Shown here piece after piece: positions 1 through 10,884 of a stretch of DNA of 64,000 nucleotides; positions within the stretch are counted from its first letter, which is position 1, and each line of letters opens with the position of its first letter. A program made the translations under genes and the position numbers. This stretch comes from Triparma verrucosa (taxonomy: Eukaryota; Sar; Bolidophyceae; Parmales; Triparmaceae): assembly GCA_030267905.1 (NCBI GenBank), contig BRXX01000046.1, positions 31,773 through 95,772 of the forward strand, in the 5' to 3' direction. Under the pieces are notes generated by a model. That model made no database searches and was not told the DNA's origin. It was given only the letters and a program-made list of their open reading frames with translations.

Positions 1-287
1 TCGCCCCAGCAGCAGCTGCAGCCCCAGCCCCTCTCACCCCAGAGCAACGCCGACACCAACGTCAAGGTCGACGAAGTTGACTTATTAGGCCTAGACTCTC
101 CCCCCCTTCCTAAAGGGGGCCCTTCCTCTCCTCAATCCGACCTGTTAGGGTCTCCCCTTTCCCTCCCTCTCTCCTCCCCAACCCTAACAGGTCCCCCCCA
201 AATCCAGCAACCCGTAATCCCCACCCTCGGCCTCCGCGACTCTATGTACGCTCACGATCCCCTCCCCTCCCCCTCCTCCCCCCCCTT
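1..287 (+). CDS. partial low-complexity ORF, Pro/Gln/Ser-rich
   Basis: Frame 1 is open from the first base to the N gap, with no start or stop visible. The encoded stretch is rich in Pro, Gln, Ser and Leu and contains VDLLGLD and SDLLG, which resemble the DLL/DLLG-type short motifs of clathrin and adaptor-binding proteins. That resemblance is weak evidence. It could be the C-terminal tail of an upstream gene or, if the gap hides a junction, an N-terminal extension of the transporter that follows. I do not recognise the gene. Confidence 0.35.
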
Positions 288-312
288 NNNNNNNNNNNNN
301 NNNNNNNNNNNN
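288..312. other. assembly gap (25 N)
   Basis: A run of 25 N sits inside a C-rich tract. The fixed small size suggests a placeholder gap, so frame continuity across it cannot be assumed. Confidence 0.95.
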
Positions 313-1508
313 CCCCCTCCTCCCCCCACGTCCCTCCCCACTCCTCCTCCAAAACCCCCCACTCCCACCCCCTCCACCTCCTCTTCTGCTTCCTCGGTAT
401 AATGACTTCCTTCCTTATCTACGGTCTTCTATTAGAATACGCTACGAGCAGGAGTAGTACGCCGCTTCATGAGCTTAGCTTTTTGTTCGTTACTAGCGGA
501 CTTTATACTACTTGCGCGTGGATGTGTAGAAGGTGAGCCGAGATTGTGTGTTCGAAAAAAACAGAGCCTTTCACGCTTTTTTCAAAAAAAATTTAAAAAC
601 CGCATGTAATACCGTTTCCCACCCTTAACGCTAACACCCCCTCTCATCTCAGTATAATGTGTGAAAAACCAAACACAACAATCCCCCCTCACGAGTTCGC
701 CGTCCTTGGTCTCACTTCCATGGGCAGTACATTCTGTTCTGTCCGTTCCCTCCGTTACGTTATTTACCCTATACAAATATTAGCTAAAAGCTGTAAGCCT
801 ATACCTGTTATGCTTTTTGGGGTGATGCTAGGGGAGAGGTATCATGTTAGGAAGTTTATTAATGTTGGGTTTATTGTAGCTGGTGTGGCTTTGTTTATGG
901 GGGGAGGTAGTTCGGCGAGTAAAAAAGGCGGAGGGGGGAGTTTTGTTGGTATTGTATTACTTTTTGTTTCGTTGTGCTTTGATGGGGGGACGGGAGCGTA
1001 TGAGGATAAATTGATGAGGAAGAGTCATGTTGGTCCGTTTGATTTGATGTTTAATATTCAGCTGGGGAAGACGATATTGAGCGGGGTGGGGCTCATTATT
1101 TTTAACCAGACGAATGAGTTCATGAAGATGGTTAACGAGCTTGGGGTGGTGCTTCTAGGGCTGGGGATAAGCGGAGCGGCGGGGCAGGTCTTCATATTCT
1201 TGACCATATCGTATTTCGGAGCACTGACGTGCAGTATTATTGGGTTGGCGAGGAAGGTTACGACGCTGGTGGCGTCGATATACGTTTACGGGCATCATAT
1301 TAATGGGGTGCAGGGTTGCGGGCTGGGGGTGTGTGTTGGGGCTATGGTTGTCAATTTTTGGGGGAAGGGGGGGAAGTCACACGGGCACAAAAAGGAGGAT
1401 GTTGAGGAGGAGGAAGAGAGAGGACTGCTGAAGGAAGACGAAGACGTGGAGGAGGGAGGCGTCGAAATGAAGGTGCAGGCTGGCGGGGTGCAAGTTGAGA
1501 ACGTTTGA
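313..1508 (+). CDS. SLC35B1: SLC35B-family nucleotide-sugar transporter (5' end in gap)
   Basis: Two exons are visible: up to 532, then 653-1508. The intron 533-652 (GTGAGC...CAG) splits a Ser codon. Exon 1 ends with a first membrane segment (FLGIMTSFLIYGLLLEYAT), as in SLC35B1 proteins. Exon 2 carries YPIQILAKSCKPIPVM, the most diagnostic SLC35B signature, then FGALTCSII followed by ARK near the end. About eight to ten hydrophobic segments are present. The family exchanges nucleotide sugars or ATP/ADP across the ER/Golgi membrane; the substrate here cannot be read from sequence. The tail after the last membrane segment is acidic (EDVEEEEER) and lacks the KKxx ER-retrieval end of animal homologues. 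The start codon is not visible and may lie in the N gap or just upstream; 313 is simply the first readable base. Confidence 0.8.
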
Positions 1509-1793
1509 TTATTAGTGCTAAAAAATTGATTTCTTTCGCTCCTAGTTCTCCCCTCCCATCTCGTTTTACACTCCCCTCCCCCCCCCCTTCTCCCCACCCC
1601 CATCCTTATGACCCCAGATTGAGAGCTTTTAACAGTTCGTGTACCAAGAGACAGTGCAAACCCCGAACAGCGCAAGAATTTGAAAGTAACTTCCGAAAGC
1701 TTGTTTAAAGAATTGGTACATCGTCGCTTTCATTTGGGCCGGCACGTCGTCGTTCTGTGTGCCAATCAGGCCAAAATCAGGGAGGCTTTTCAA

Positions 1794-2672
1794 CTATCCT
1801 TTCTGTAGGTCAGTGATGGAATACTTGTAGGCTGCGTCGTCAATGTCCAATATGAACGCGAGGGCAACAGCGTTGAGAATAAGCGTTTCGTGGTCTGGAG
1901 AGTGCAACACGAAGCCGCCTCCAACCAGGATGACGAAGATTTCAGTGCCGATCTTGACGAGAAACCAAAAGTACGCCCATAACCTCTCCATCTTCGTGAA
2001 ACCACCCCCACCGAATGTTTCCACGATACATTCCTCATTATTGTTATTCATGAATGACTTTTTGACAGAAATGGCAGAAGTATCAGCTTCGTTCAACAGC
2101 TGATGAAATTATAGAAGGTGAGACCTAGCGCAATTATTAATTCATTTCTTCTCACCGCTCACCTTTGTCTCTTCCTCATCTCCTATGCGATTCGGAACGC
2201 GGTTGATATAGTTGAGAAACTCAAACGAGACCTGGACATCCGCGAGGGAAGTCATGGTGAAGACGCAGAGGCAGATGAGGGAGAGCAGACTCGATACATC
2301 GTCCCTCTCGCATATCGACTCATTCGGGTTGGCCTTATCGAATGCATCCTTGTTGTCAATGTTCATGAGCATGACATAGTAGGTGGCCGCGATTTGAGCG
2401 ATTGCTGACATCACGCCGGAAGAGAACAAAGGTAAAAATACGCAGGCAAGACCGGCAAAAGGTACATTAGGCGGCATTCCCAGTGTGGGCACAAATGCAA
2501 TCGCAGAGTAAAGGCTCTAGAGGGCGGGGTAGGGGGTGAGAGGGGGTGAGAGAGCTACGCTCTAGATGATCGCTCTTACCTCGGGAGCTCTGATCACGGT
2601 AGACCCTTCACCCCTCTTTGCAGCAAGACTTTTATTATAACCCATTCGCCCCTCTTCAATTGCGCTCATCAT
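1794..2672 (-). CDS. multi-pass membrane protein, unknown family
   Basis: Three exons (2672-2580, 2516-2163, 2099-1794) join in phase 0 and give 250 aa. Introns have GTAAG and GTGAGC donors and CTCTAG and ATCAG acceptors. The start is one of two adjacent ATG codons (MMSAIEEG). About four hydrophobic segments are visible: around LACVFLPLFSSGVMSAIAQI, LLSLICLCVFTMTSL, the stretch ending in FVILVGGGFVL, and LNAVALAFILDI. The first exon is hydrophilic and probably cytoplasmic. I do not recognise the family. Its 3' end faces the 3' end of the SLC35B gene, and it shares a divergent upstream region with the PH-TPR gene. The model rests on frame-compatible splicing; the exact start is less sure. Confidence 0.6.
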
Positions 2673-3119
2673 ATCAACAAACTTCTTCCTTCGTTGCAAT
2701 ATCAGAGCATGGCAGCAGATCCCTGCTGCGATTCAATTGGACTTTAACATCTTGAACCCCGGCCATAGTATGCTTTTTCTTGCTGACGCAAATAAAGATA
2801 TGAATATATAAAACTCGTGAAGCCGTTAAATCAGGAAACAGGAATACTTTCCAGAGCAAGGAAATTTTGCCAGAATTCCCACAAAAAAATCTTTCCACAG
2901 TCGCCCCAGAGTAACCTAGAATACACCTACCTCTCTTTAGCCCCCTAAAATAACCCGGACGGCCCGCTTTGGTCACCTCACTCTCCCCAAAACCTCAAAA
3001 AACACCAACACCTGCCTGCGGGCCGATCCTCACCCCCTTCCCCCCCCGGCCCCACCCTGATCTCCACTCCTCTTTCCCCCAAGCGAGGGGCGGATCGCAA
3101 GAAGGGGCCCGCCTACGAC
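2673..3119. other. divergent intergenic region
   Basis: This lies between the start of the membrane-protein gene on the minus strand and the PH-TPR gene on the plus strand. It is AT-rich near 2780-2900 and C-rich towards 3119. It presumably holds both promoters; no convincing element is visible. Confidence 0.5.
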
Positions 3120-4770
3120 ATGAGTTTCGGCTTCGAGAACGGCGATTCCGTGCAATACAACGATCCTGCCACCAGGCCCAGCTTCGTGGAGGATGACGAT
3201 GAGGAGGTGAGAAGCAGCAAAGAGCAAATCGACGAGCCGGAATGCGTTAAGTCTGCTACCGTCTCCGGCTGTGCTATTATCTTCAGACTAGAAATCGACG
3301 CCAGAACTACCGCCATGCAATTCTAACTCGTTACGGTCAACCTTCATGCGACTCGCTTCGCTCGTCGCAGGAATTGGCCATGATCCAGGACCTGTCTCCT
3401 ATGAAGTTGCTGTGGTCTGGGCAGCTCACCAAACGCGGCCACCAGATCAAGTCCTGGAAGAATCGCTACGTTGAGATCAGGGGCGGCCTTTTCATGTATT
3501 GGAGGAATGAGTTGGAGAGTTCCCTCACCAGCCCAAAGGGCGTGGCAGTCATACTGGCAGTGAACAGAGAACCAACGCTGGGCCCAGAGGGTCTGGTTCT
3601 GGAAACTAGGTGGACGAACGGCTACAAGAAATTTTATGTCAAGACTGACAGCCGAGAGCAGTTCATAGACGCCTGGAAGGGCATGGAGACTGCCGGAAAG
3701 TACAGCTGCAACCTAATTGCGTCTTTTGACTGCGGCTCGTCTTCCCAGCGCGAGTACACCGCCATCGGGTACATGTGTGCGGAGTCGTGCTTATTTGACG
3801 ACGCGATCAGGGCGGTCAATCCGAGGAGGAGAAATTTAACGACGAGGGAGAGCGCCATTTTGGGTGGCTGCTACTACGCAAAGTGGAAAATGGGGTCGCC
3901 GAAGGACAGAGAGAATATGGACTTGCTGAAGGAGAGCCTGAAGCACTACGAAAACGCAATCGGGGAGGAGAAACAAGTCACCGAGGCCATCTTGAAGCGG
4001 CACGAGGAAAGCATCAAGGCCGCAGCTACCAAGCTGGCAGGCAAGAGGGCAACTTCGTATGAACACCCCACTGACCAAAACTCGTCTCCCGCCAAGATCT
4101 TCCAGGAATGCATCCACAACGTGGCCACCCTGCATTATCTTCTTGGCACGACCGCGCAAGGTTCCGACACCCTCATCGCGATCTCCGAGTTCGGCCTCCT
4201 TCTTGACCGGGCAAAGCACGACTTCGACAAGGCTGACATCCTCGTCAACCTGGCTCTCTGCCACCAGTCGAGCGGCGAAGCCGAAAAGGCGAAAGAGAAG
4301 GCCGTCACGGCACTAAACTTGGTCCCGAACCACCAGCAGGCGGTCCTGGCGGTGGGGAATCTGGCTGCTGCGGAGGAAAACTATGCCGAGGCGATTGAGA
4401 TGTATAAGAGAGGTGAGACGTTAGAAGTTTTAGAAGTTTAGTCTAATGTGTCATCTTCATTCTACCACTTTAATTCTAACTCCTCGCCGCAGCTCTTGAG
4501 ACCGCCCCCAATGAACCATCGATTCTAGTGTCGCTGGCTTCAAGCCTACTCATGCAGGGCGATTCTTCCTCCGACCAGTCGGCCGTCGAGCTCTTGAAAA
4601 CTGCGGTCGACATCGACAGCGACGTCAACGGAGAAGCTTGGGAGGCCCTCATCAAGTGCTACAACCTTTTGGGGAAGTTCAAAGAGGCCAACGCGCTCAA
4701 GCTGCAGCAGGGAGGAAGCGAAGTGAATAGTCTGAAGAAACGCGGACTGGCCTTCTTCACGAGCTTATAA
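3120..4770 (+). CDS. PH domain and TPR-like repeat protein
   Basis: Three exons (3120-3206, 3371-4412, 4493-4770) give 468 aa. Exon 1 is a short acidic leader from MSFGFENGD. Exon 2 opens with a pleckstrin-homology fold at about residues 40-150: LLWSGQLTKRG, then SWKNRYVEIRGG and the C-terminal-helix Trp in FIDAWKGM. The remainder is helical with TPR-like pairs such as ADILVNLALCHQSSGEAEKA and AEENYAEAIEMYKRGE, continued in exon 3 by LLKTAVDIDSDVNGEAWEAL. The PH fold suggests binding to phosphoinositide or protein at membranes, and the TPRs a scaffold role; both are inferred. Both introns carry the introner signature. The start is the ATG that leads directly into the acidic leader. Confidence 0.8.
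3207..3370 (+). repeat. introner-like intron (PH-TPR intron 1)
   Basis: GTGAG donor; ATTCTAACTCGTTACGG about 45 nt before the acceptor; it ends CTCGCTTCGCTCGTCGCAG. Confidence 0.8.
4413..4492 (+). repeat. introner-like intron (PH-TPR intron 2)
   Basis: A short copy: GTGAG donor, end TTCTAACTCCTCGCCGCAG. The left module is reduced. Confidence 0.65.
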
Positions 4771-4814
4771 AATTATATAATAAAACGCGATTTCCTAACA
4801 AAACAATTTACATT

Positions 4815-7195
4815 CTATCTCTTCCCGGGTGAGCCAGCGCCGATGGCAGTCCGTCGCTTCTCAACCAGCATGCTTATCCTCCTCTGTTGCATCAATCTAT
4901 CCTTGTGGGCTTTCTCTACGTTCACGTTGTGCTTGTGGGCGCGTCGGTACCTATTGATGTCGGCTTTTACGGGAGAGGCTTCTATGCTTGGCAGCGAGAG
5001 ATTTTCGCCGGCCTCCAACCTCATCTCAACCTTCTTCTTCTTGCGCGTCTCAAGGAGCTTCTGGTAAGGATTCTCGTTGCTAGTACTCGACGAACTCTTG
5101 GACTTCCCCTCTCTCTCCGCCATTCCTGCTACGGCCGCTTCCTGGGTGTGCCCTTTGTTTTCCTCCAAAACGGCGCTGCTGCCCTTGAGCTTTGCCGATT
5201 TCTTGTTCTTTTTACTTCGCTTGGCGAGCAAGCCCCCCATTCCTGTGAACCCGCCGCCACCCCCCCTTGTGTCCTTGATCGCCTTGCTCTGGGCTTTCTG
5301 GACTTTAAGCTGGGAGAAAAGGTCCAATATGTCCTCGTCGTTCGGGTAGCCCTGGGTCTGGCTGTAGACGTTTGCCATGGCGTGGCCCTTATTCAGCAGA
5401 TGCAAGAATTCGAACTTATCGAGCGCCAACAGCGTTGTCGGCACAGTGGTCTGGCAGGTCGCCGCCCTGACGGTGTTGTTGACGATGGCAATCTCTCCGA
5501 AGTATTTCCCCGTACCGATGTCCAAGATTTTAAACTTGTTGACGAACTTTCGAACCTGCGACAGAGGGTTAGCCGTCTCCTCTCCTCGCAGTTGTTTGCT
5601 CCATTTCATTGTTTCGCTGTTTCAGATCAGATTCTCACCTTTTCCTCGTGGCCTCCGCCTGCGACCGGCCACCTGTTGGTGCTGCTCACTGTGATCTCCT
5701 TGATAATCTCGATGTTGCCGTCGACGATAAAGTAGATGAAGTCCGGCAGATCGCCCTGCTTGAAGATGAGAGTGTTCGCTGGAACCTCCCTCCTCTCTAA
5801 CATGCTGCAGACTCGCTCCAACCTGCTCCTCGACCAGTTCTTGAACAAAGTCACGCCCTTCAGAACCTTGTACGCCTCCGCCCTGATGCTCTCTTGGTAG
5901 TTTCTGATGATTGCATCGTAGTCACTCTTGTGTAGAACCAAAAGTTTGCAGAACGGCTTGCACTCGCAGATGACGGTGGCCTGCCGGTACTCGTACTTGT
6001 CCGATGTCAGCGCCCTTTCGCCGAAGAATTTTCCCTTCCCCAGCGTGGTAATCTTGCCGTACCCCTTCTTGTAGATGGCGACAGTTCCATCGATGATGAT
6101 GTAAAACGTGTACCCCCTTTCCCCTTCATTGATGATAACCGCCTTATCCTTGATCTCGGTGTACTGGACGGCCTTGGCCAAAGCGGTGCAACGGCGGAGG
6201 CCCAGATGCCTCGCCATGTCCCAAGCTTCGATAAGCCACTTCCTGATGAGGTCGATCTGGATGTTGTCGCGAAGGTGATTAGGGGTCGTCATTGCGAGCA
6301 TGAGTTCCCTGCGCTTGATGATTCCCCTCATTTTCCTCCAGTCGGCGCTTTCTAGAATCCATTCGGGGTAAATACTCCTCTTCATGTACTTGACAGGTTT
6401 ATTGAAAACGTGATGGACGGAGTTGATGCTCATTTCCTCCTGAATTTGGTGGCCCTTGATGTCTGGGTCGGTAAATTTGTGCACTCCGTGGTAGCTAGCG
6501 TACTCGGCTATTGTTTCGTCGTCGACAGTGTCGTCATATATGAGGGGATCGAGGAGCTTCTCGCTCTCCGTCACGCTAAAGTTCTTCCTCGAATCTACAG
6601 AATAGTCGCTAGCCGGGCCGCCTCCCACGCAGTTGTAGCTTATCGGCTCTCCTTCTTTGCTTTGGAAGCCCTCGTCGAGCAAGAACCCGGAGCCGCCGAA
6701 CTGCTCCGTGAGATTGGAGACAACAGTTCCGTCCTCCCCAAAGGCATGGTCGCTTGACACGCTTCGATCGTCCACTATCGAGTCGATGTCGCTATCGTCG
6801 TCGTCAAATTTGGTTATTTTAGACACGGGCAAGAGGCCCTTCTTGAAGAAGGAGTGCTGTGTTGGGAGGACAGAGGGTTAGCAGTGGAGGAGGAGGAAGC
6901 AGTAGTCAGGGTGGAGGGGGAAACTCACCTGCCTAGTGCCGTGGTACATCGTATGGTCGCCCCTCCTCCTCGATTCACTGTCTCCTCTGCTCCCGCTATT
7001 CTCCATTGCCTTCATTTCTCCGAAACCGTCCTCCCCATCCTCCCATTCGCCGTAGTCTTCTTCTTCCTCCTTATGCTCGGGGGGCTCCTCCCCATCTATG
7101 CCCCAGTTTCGCCGTATGCTTCCCTGGCTGGGAGCATTATTCTCGATGATATCCGATGAGAAGCCGCGGTGGAGCGGTTTCGGCGGGGATACCAT
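4815..7195 (-). CDS. protein with two cyclic-nucleotide-binding domains
   Basis: Three exons (7195-6929, 6856-5639, 5555-4815), all in phase 0, give 741 aa. The N-terminal 300 residues are acidic and low complexity. CNB domain 1 (about 297-405) has a phosphate-binding cassette with FGE at 367-369 and a later Arg in EYRQATV. CNB domain 2 starts near 426 and is split by an intron. Its cassette is GKYFGEIAI...VRAATC, with Glu516 and Arg525 in canonical places, so cAMP/cGMP binding is plausible for domain 2. The tandem arrangement resembles PKA regulatory subunits, but no inhibitor motif or kinase domain is obvious. The C-terminal 180 residues are basic and disordered, with a Gly run and Lys-rich patches. 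The last intron (5556-5638) has an introner-type end. Confidence 0.85.
5556..5638 (-). repeat. introner-like intron (CNB gene)
   Basis: GTGAG donor; TGCGAGGAGAGGAGACGG near the middle; end GCTAACCCTCTGTCGCAG. Confidence 0.5.
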
Positions 7196-7619
7196 CCCGT
7201 GCTGTGGGCTGTTTGATAAGAGTGTTGGGGGAGGGAGAAGGAGGTTGGATCAGTTGGATCAGTAGAAGGGAATAGTAGAATCACGCAGGGTGGGCGTTCA
7301 AGGTTCGGCGGGAGTATGTGGCTTGCAGATAAGTCGGTCTAGAGATTTGCGATGCCCGATCAAGTGTGAGCCGTGGAGATGTGAGTCTCAGGCTTTTCGC
7401 GTGAACGCATTCCAGGAGAAGACAAGAAGGGAATGAAAGAGGAGGATATAGGAGTCTATCGGGGGCGTAATTAAGGTAAGAACTCTTTGGTGGCAAAAAC
7501 ACTCCTTTTTTCTGCCGTATGCGGGGCAATAGTGAGAATGTCGTACGTTACAAGCTTTCGTTACAAGTACTGTCAAGTTACCTGCTTCTAATGAAACGAA
7601 AACTCGCCCATCCAAAGAC
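7196..7619. other. divergent intergenic region
   Basis: This separates two divergently transcribed genes. It has a purine-rich block near 7220-7250 with two copies of TTGGATCAG. I see no gene and no clear promoter element. Confidence 0.5.
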
Positions 7620-8153
7620 ATGGCGTCGGAGTCCTGTTTCAAGAGTGATTGGTTCGACCACGTCGGCCTCTTCCAGGCCCTGCAGCTGACAACGGCCCAC
7701 AAGATAATTGGGTGCGCTTCGATCCTTGGTTTCTTGTTCGCCATCCTGCATGTCGTAACCATCATCGTGACGGTATCGTCAGACGGCGCTGACTGGGGAA
7801 TGCCCGCGTGGAGTTTGGACATCACTGGTTTTCTCGCTAGTACCGGCTTTGCGTTTATTTGTCGTGATCGATCCAACAAACCCTCGTCTGAGAAGCGGCA
7901 AGACACATTCTGGATCTTTGTCTGGTCTGCAATCACGTTTTTTATTCGTATCCTGGACATCCTCATGCTCACTGGTCTAGTCGTGATCGAGTCCATATAC
8001 CACACCCCCACTGGGCCGACGCTTTACGCGAACATCGTCAGTGAGATCATAGTTGCCTTTCCCTACGCTTCTCTTGCACTTGTTGGCTCCACGATGCTTC
8101 TTTACTGTCCTACCGATACCAAGATAGACACAGATCCGTTTTTACCGCAGTAG
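7620..8153 (+). CDS. four-pass membrane protein, unknown family
   Basis: A single exon of 177 aa starting with ATG at 7620. Four hydrophobic segments are clear: around IIGCASILGFLFAILHVVTI, LDITGFLASTGFAFI, FWIFVWSAITFFIRILDILM, and IIVAFPYASLALVGSTMLL. The N-terminus and the loop after segment 2 are hydrophilic. I do not recognise the family; size and topology fit a small tetraspan protein. The coding strand has clean frame and membrane-like composition, while the opposite strand also has an open frame that lacks these features. The stop codon TAG begins a short TAGATAA tandem. Confidence 0.65.
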   Translation: MASESCFKSDWFDHVGLFQALQLTTAHKIIGCASILGFLFAILHVVTIIVTVSSDGADWGMPAWSLDITGFLASTGFAFICRDRSNKPSSEKRQDTFWIFVWSAITFFIRILDILMLTGLVVIESIYHTPTGPTLYANIVSEIIVAFPYASLALVGSTMLLYCPTDTKIDTDPFLPQ

Positions 8154-8174
8154 ATAATAGATAATAGATAATAG
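8151..8174. repeat. TAGATAA tandem (about 3.4 copies)
   Basis: Direct heptamer tandem starting exactly at the stop codon of the preceding gene, so it supplies several stop codons in series. Confidence 0.9.
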
Positions 8175-8629
8175 AGCGAGCGAGAAGAATATCGGTTTAT
8201 ATACAATTTTAGGTATTTCCTTTGTTTCCTTTTATATACAAGCTCATTGGTCCATCCCGAACAAGAGCCATCATCTCTTGACTTCCCTCGAACACCTACA
8301 ACAGCTTTGCCCCCGCCAACGTAGTACTCCCTCACGGTGCCCTTGAAATTGAAATTGCTTTCCGTGAAGGTTAACGCTATAAAGTAAAAAGTAACGAGAT
8401 TCAGGCTGACCATGCAATCCTAGGAGATATGATCAAAATCTGATGACAATTCTACATGCACATCATTTATGATATTTCAGGCTGGAAAATAGGCCTAACC
8501 AATTTCATCCCCCTCCGTCCCCTGATTGGGTCGAACTTCTTGGCTCTCCCCCTCCTCTCTCTACCCCGCTCCTGAGACTTCACCTCCAATCGACCCCGCG
8601 TGCCTCGCGCGTGAATTCCTCACATAATT
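8154..8629. other. intergenic region
   Basis: This holds the 3' end of the tetraspan gene and the promoter side of the coiled-coil gene. It is AT-rich to about 8470, then C-rich. An open minus-strand frame at 8102-8413 has no recognisable content. No RNA gene was seen. Confidence 0.5.
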
Positions 8630-10853
8630 ATGAGTTTTGATTCCTCCAGGCCCTCCCAGCACCTCCCCCCCACCCCTCTCGAAGTTCTCAGCATGGAGCA
8701 CCCTGGTCTTGAAACGTCAACGTCTTTCTCGCACGGGGATCCTGTCGCGACTTCTGCGGCCCAAACTAAAATTAAGATAAAGGAAGCTGTTCAACTGGCC
8801 AAAAAGGTTGATCTTGAGGGATGGTTATTCGGGCAAAACACAACACCGTCCAAAAAAACCTCAATCAACACATCAACGAACAACGATACCGCGGACGCGC
8901 CGCCCCGTCATCTTCCCAAGACGACCTCCTCCGCCTCCGCCTCCACCCTTCAGCGTCCCCCCCCTGCTCCCCTCCACGACCCCCACAACCACAGCGACAA
9001 CAACACAAACGCTGCTGATCCAAACGCCTTCACGACAGTTGAGCTTGACCACCCCTCCGAGCCTCCTAGCCCCACATTCTCTCGCGCCGGGTCCAACGTC
9101 AGCAACGTCAGCGGCTTGAGCGACGAACTGAACGGGAGCGTCGACAGCGTCGATTTGAGAAGGAGCTTCCAGGAGACCATGGACGATTTCAGGAGGGACC
9201 AGGACGCCAGCAGCGACGACGAGAGCGCGGCGGCGCCGCCCCCCTCCCCTAAAAAGAAGCAGAATTATAATCCTGAGTGCACAGAGTCGGAGCAGCCGTC
9301 GGTAGAAGAGGGCCCCGCCGCTAGCCCCATCCTCAAGAAGCAGAGGTCTGAACCCAACATCAACATGACACGGCCTCACTCCAAGAGCGTGGAATTCAAC
9401 ATACCGCCCGAGGTCGGGCCTGAATCGACAACAGTCGTCGCCGCCAGCCCCCCCCGCGCGACCCCGTCGACTGTGTTCAATTCCGAGGTCGAGGCGACGA
9501 TAAAGTCCCAGCAACTCCTTTTGGAGCGCCGGCGAGCGAATTCGTTGGCCAGCGAAAATGAGTCCCTCCGACTTCTAATCCAGAGCTTGAAGCTGAGGCG
9601 GGGCGAGGAGGGCGAGGCCGGAGAGAACGCCACGCCGAGTACGATATTAGTGATAGAAAATCTGAGGCAAAGTAATCAGCTGCTTCAGAGCAAAGTTGAG
9701 GAGCTCGCTAACTCTAACGAGAGCCTCAAGGCTGAAAAGGAAAGTAAGACGCAACAGCTCAATGAGCTGGCGGGACATCATGCCGCGGCGACGGATAGGA
9801 TGAGCGGTCTGGCGGACAGAATCCACGAGCTCGGGTTGGACGTGTCCGAGGCTGAGGGCAAGCTTAAGGAGAAGGAGGCCCTCGTGGAAACCTTGAAGTC
9901 AAGCATCGAGGAGTTGGGCACGGAGCTCGGTAATTGGAAGTTAAAACATGCGGCCGTCCTGGCCGATAAAACAAAGGCGGAAGAGGCGATGAACGCTATA
10001 AAGGAGGAGGAGAAGAAGGTAAGGAGCGCGATCAATTCGTCGATACTGTTAATTTGTTCACCACTACACTCCTTTATTCTAACTCGTAGAACCCCAACCC
10101 CCCTCGTCGCTACGCCCGTCGCAGAATAACAAGCAGAGGAAAATAGAGGCCGCGAAGCAACGGAAGGAATTGGCTCAGCAGAAGAATGTCTGTGCCAGCT
10201 TGGAGATTGAGCTGAAGGAGCTCAAGAAGGAGATGGAGGGGAAGGGGGAGGAGGATAAGACTTTGCGGGAGGAAAACGAACGGTTGAAATCCTTGTTGGA
10301 GAAATCGAAGGAGAAGGAAAGGAGCGACGCGGAGAAGGAGCTCATCTCTGCGAAGGAGCTCTCCTCTGCTAATTCGAAGGCCGAAAATCTGACCAGCACG
10401 CTACAAATAGAGAAAACCAAGGCCAACAAGCTCAATGGAATAATTAAGGAGCTGAAGAAGGAGCTCGGCAGGAGCAAGACTCAACTTGAGGGCGTGCAGC
10501 AGCAGGCAGCGGGGGTGCAGATTAGAACGAAGGAGTACTACGAGGGGGAGATTCGGGGTCTGAGGGAGGAACTTGAGAGCCTGGGCGTGCATGTTCGGAA
10601 CGCTCCGTCCAGTCCAAAGGCAATTGCGTCAGATGCTGACGACGAAGATATGGGAGCTTTCTCGGACACCGAGAGCTTGGGCGGCGAAGAGAACAATTCC
10701 GATGAGGACAACGGTGGCGAGGGGGGCGATGCTGAGAACAACAGTAGAACTCGAACCTCGTCAGGAGGATGGGGTAATTTTTTCGGGGGCAAACATAAGG
10801 ATAAGAAGGAAAGAGAGCGCCGGGTCAGCGATGCTCTTGAAGCGCTTCCATGA
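8630..10853 (+). CDS. long coiled-coil protein
   Basis: Two exons (8630-10018, 10125-10853), phase 0, give 705 aa. Residues 1-290 are Pro/Ser/Thr-rich and disordered, with a conserved-looking N-terminal patch (IKIKEAVQLAKKVDLEGWL). From about 300 a heptad-rich coiled coil runs to about 610. The last 100 residues are acidic (DDEDMGAFSDTESLGGEENN) and end in a basic patch after GWGNFFGG. It could be a golgin-like or cytoskeletal tether, but no family signature is visible and no function is assigned. The single intron (10019-10124) has introner features. Confidence 0.75.
10019..10124 (+). repeat. introner-like intron (coiled-coil gene)
   Basis: GTAAGGAGCG donor side; TTCTAACTCGTAG branch region; end CTCGTCGCTACGCCCGTCGCAG in degraded form. 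Confidence 0.65.
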
Positions 10854-10884
10854 TATAATGTATATTGATTTTTTTTAATTTATG

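Noticed and set aside
582..776. Short minus-strand frame
   Set aside because: Antisense to the SLC35B intron and exon 2.
8102..8413. Minus-strand frame of about 100 residues
   Set aside because: It overlaps the end of the tetraspan gene, has no recognisable content and lies in AT-rich intergenic DNA.
8873..9514. Minus-strand frame opposite the coiled-coil gene
   Set aside because: Arg/Gly-rich shadow of a Pro/Ser-rich coding stretch.
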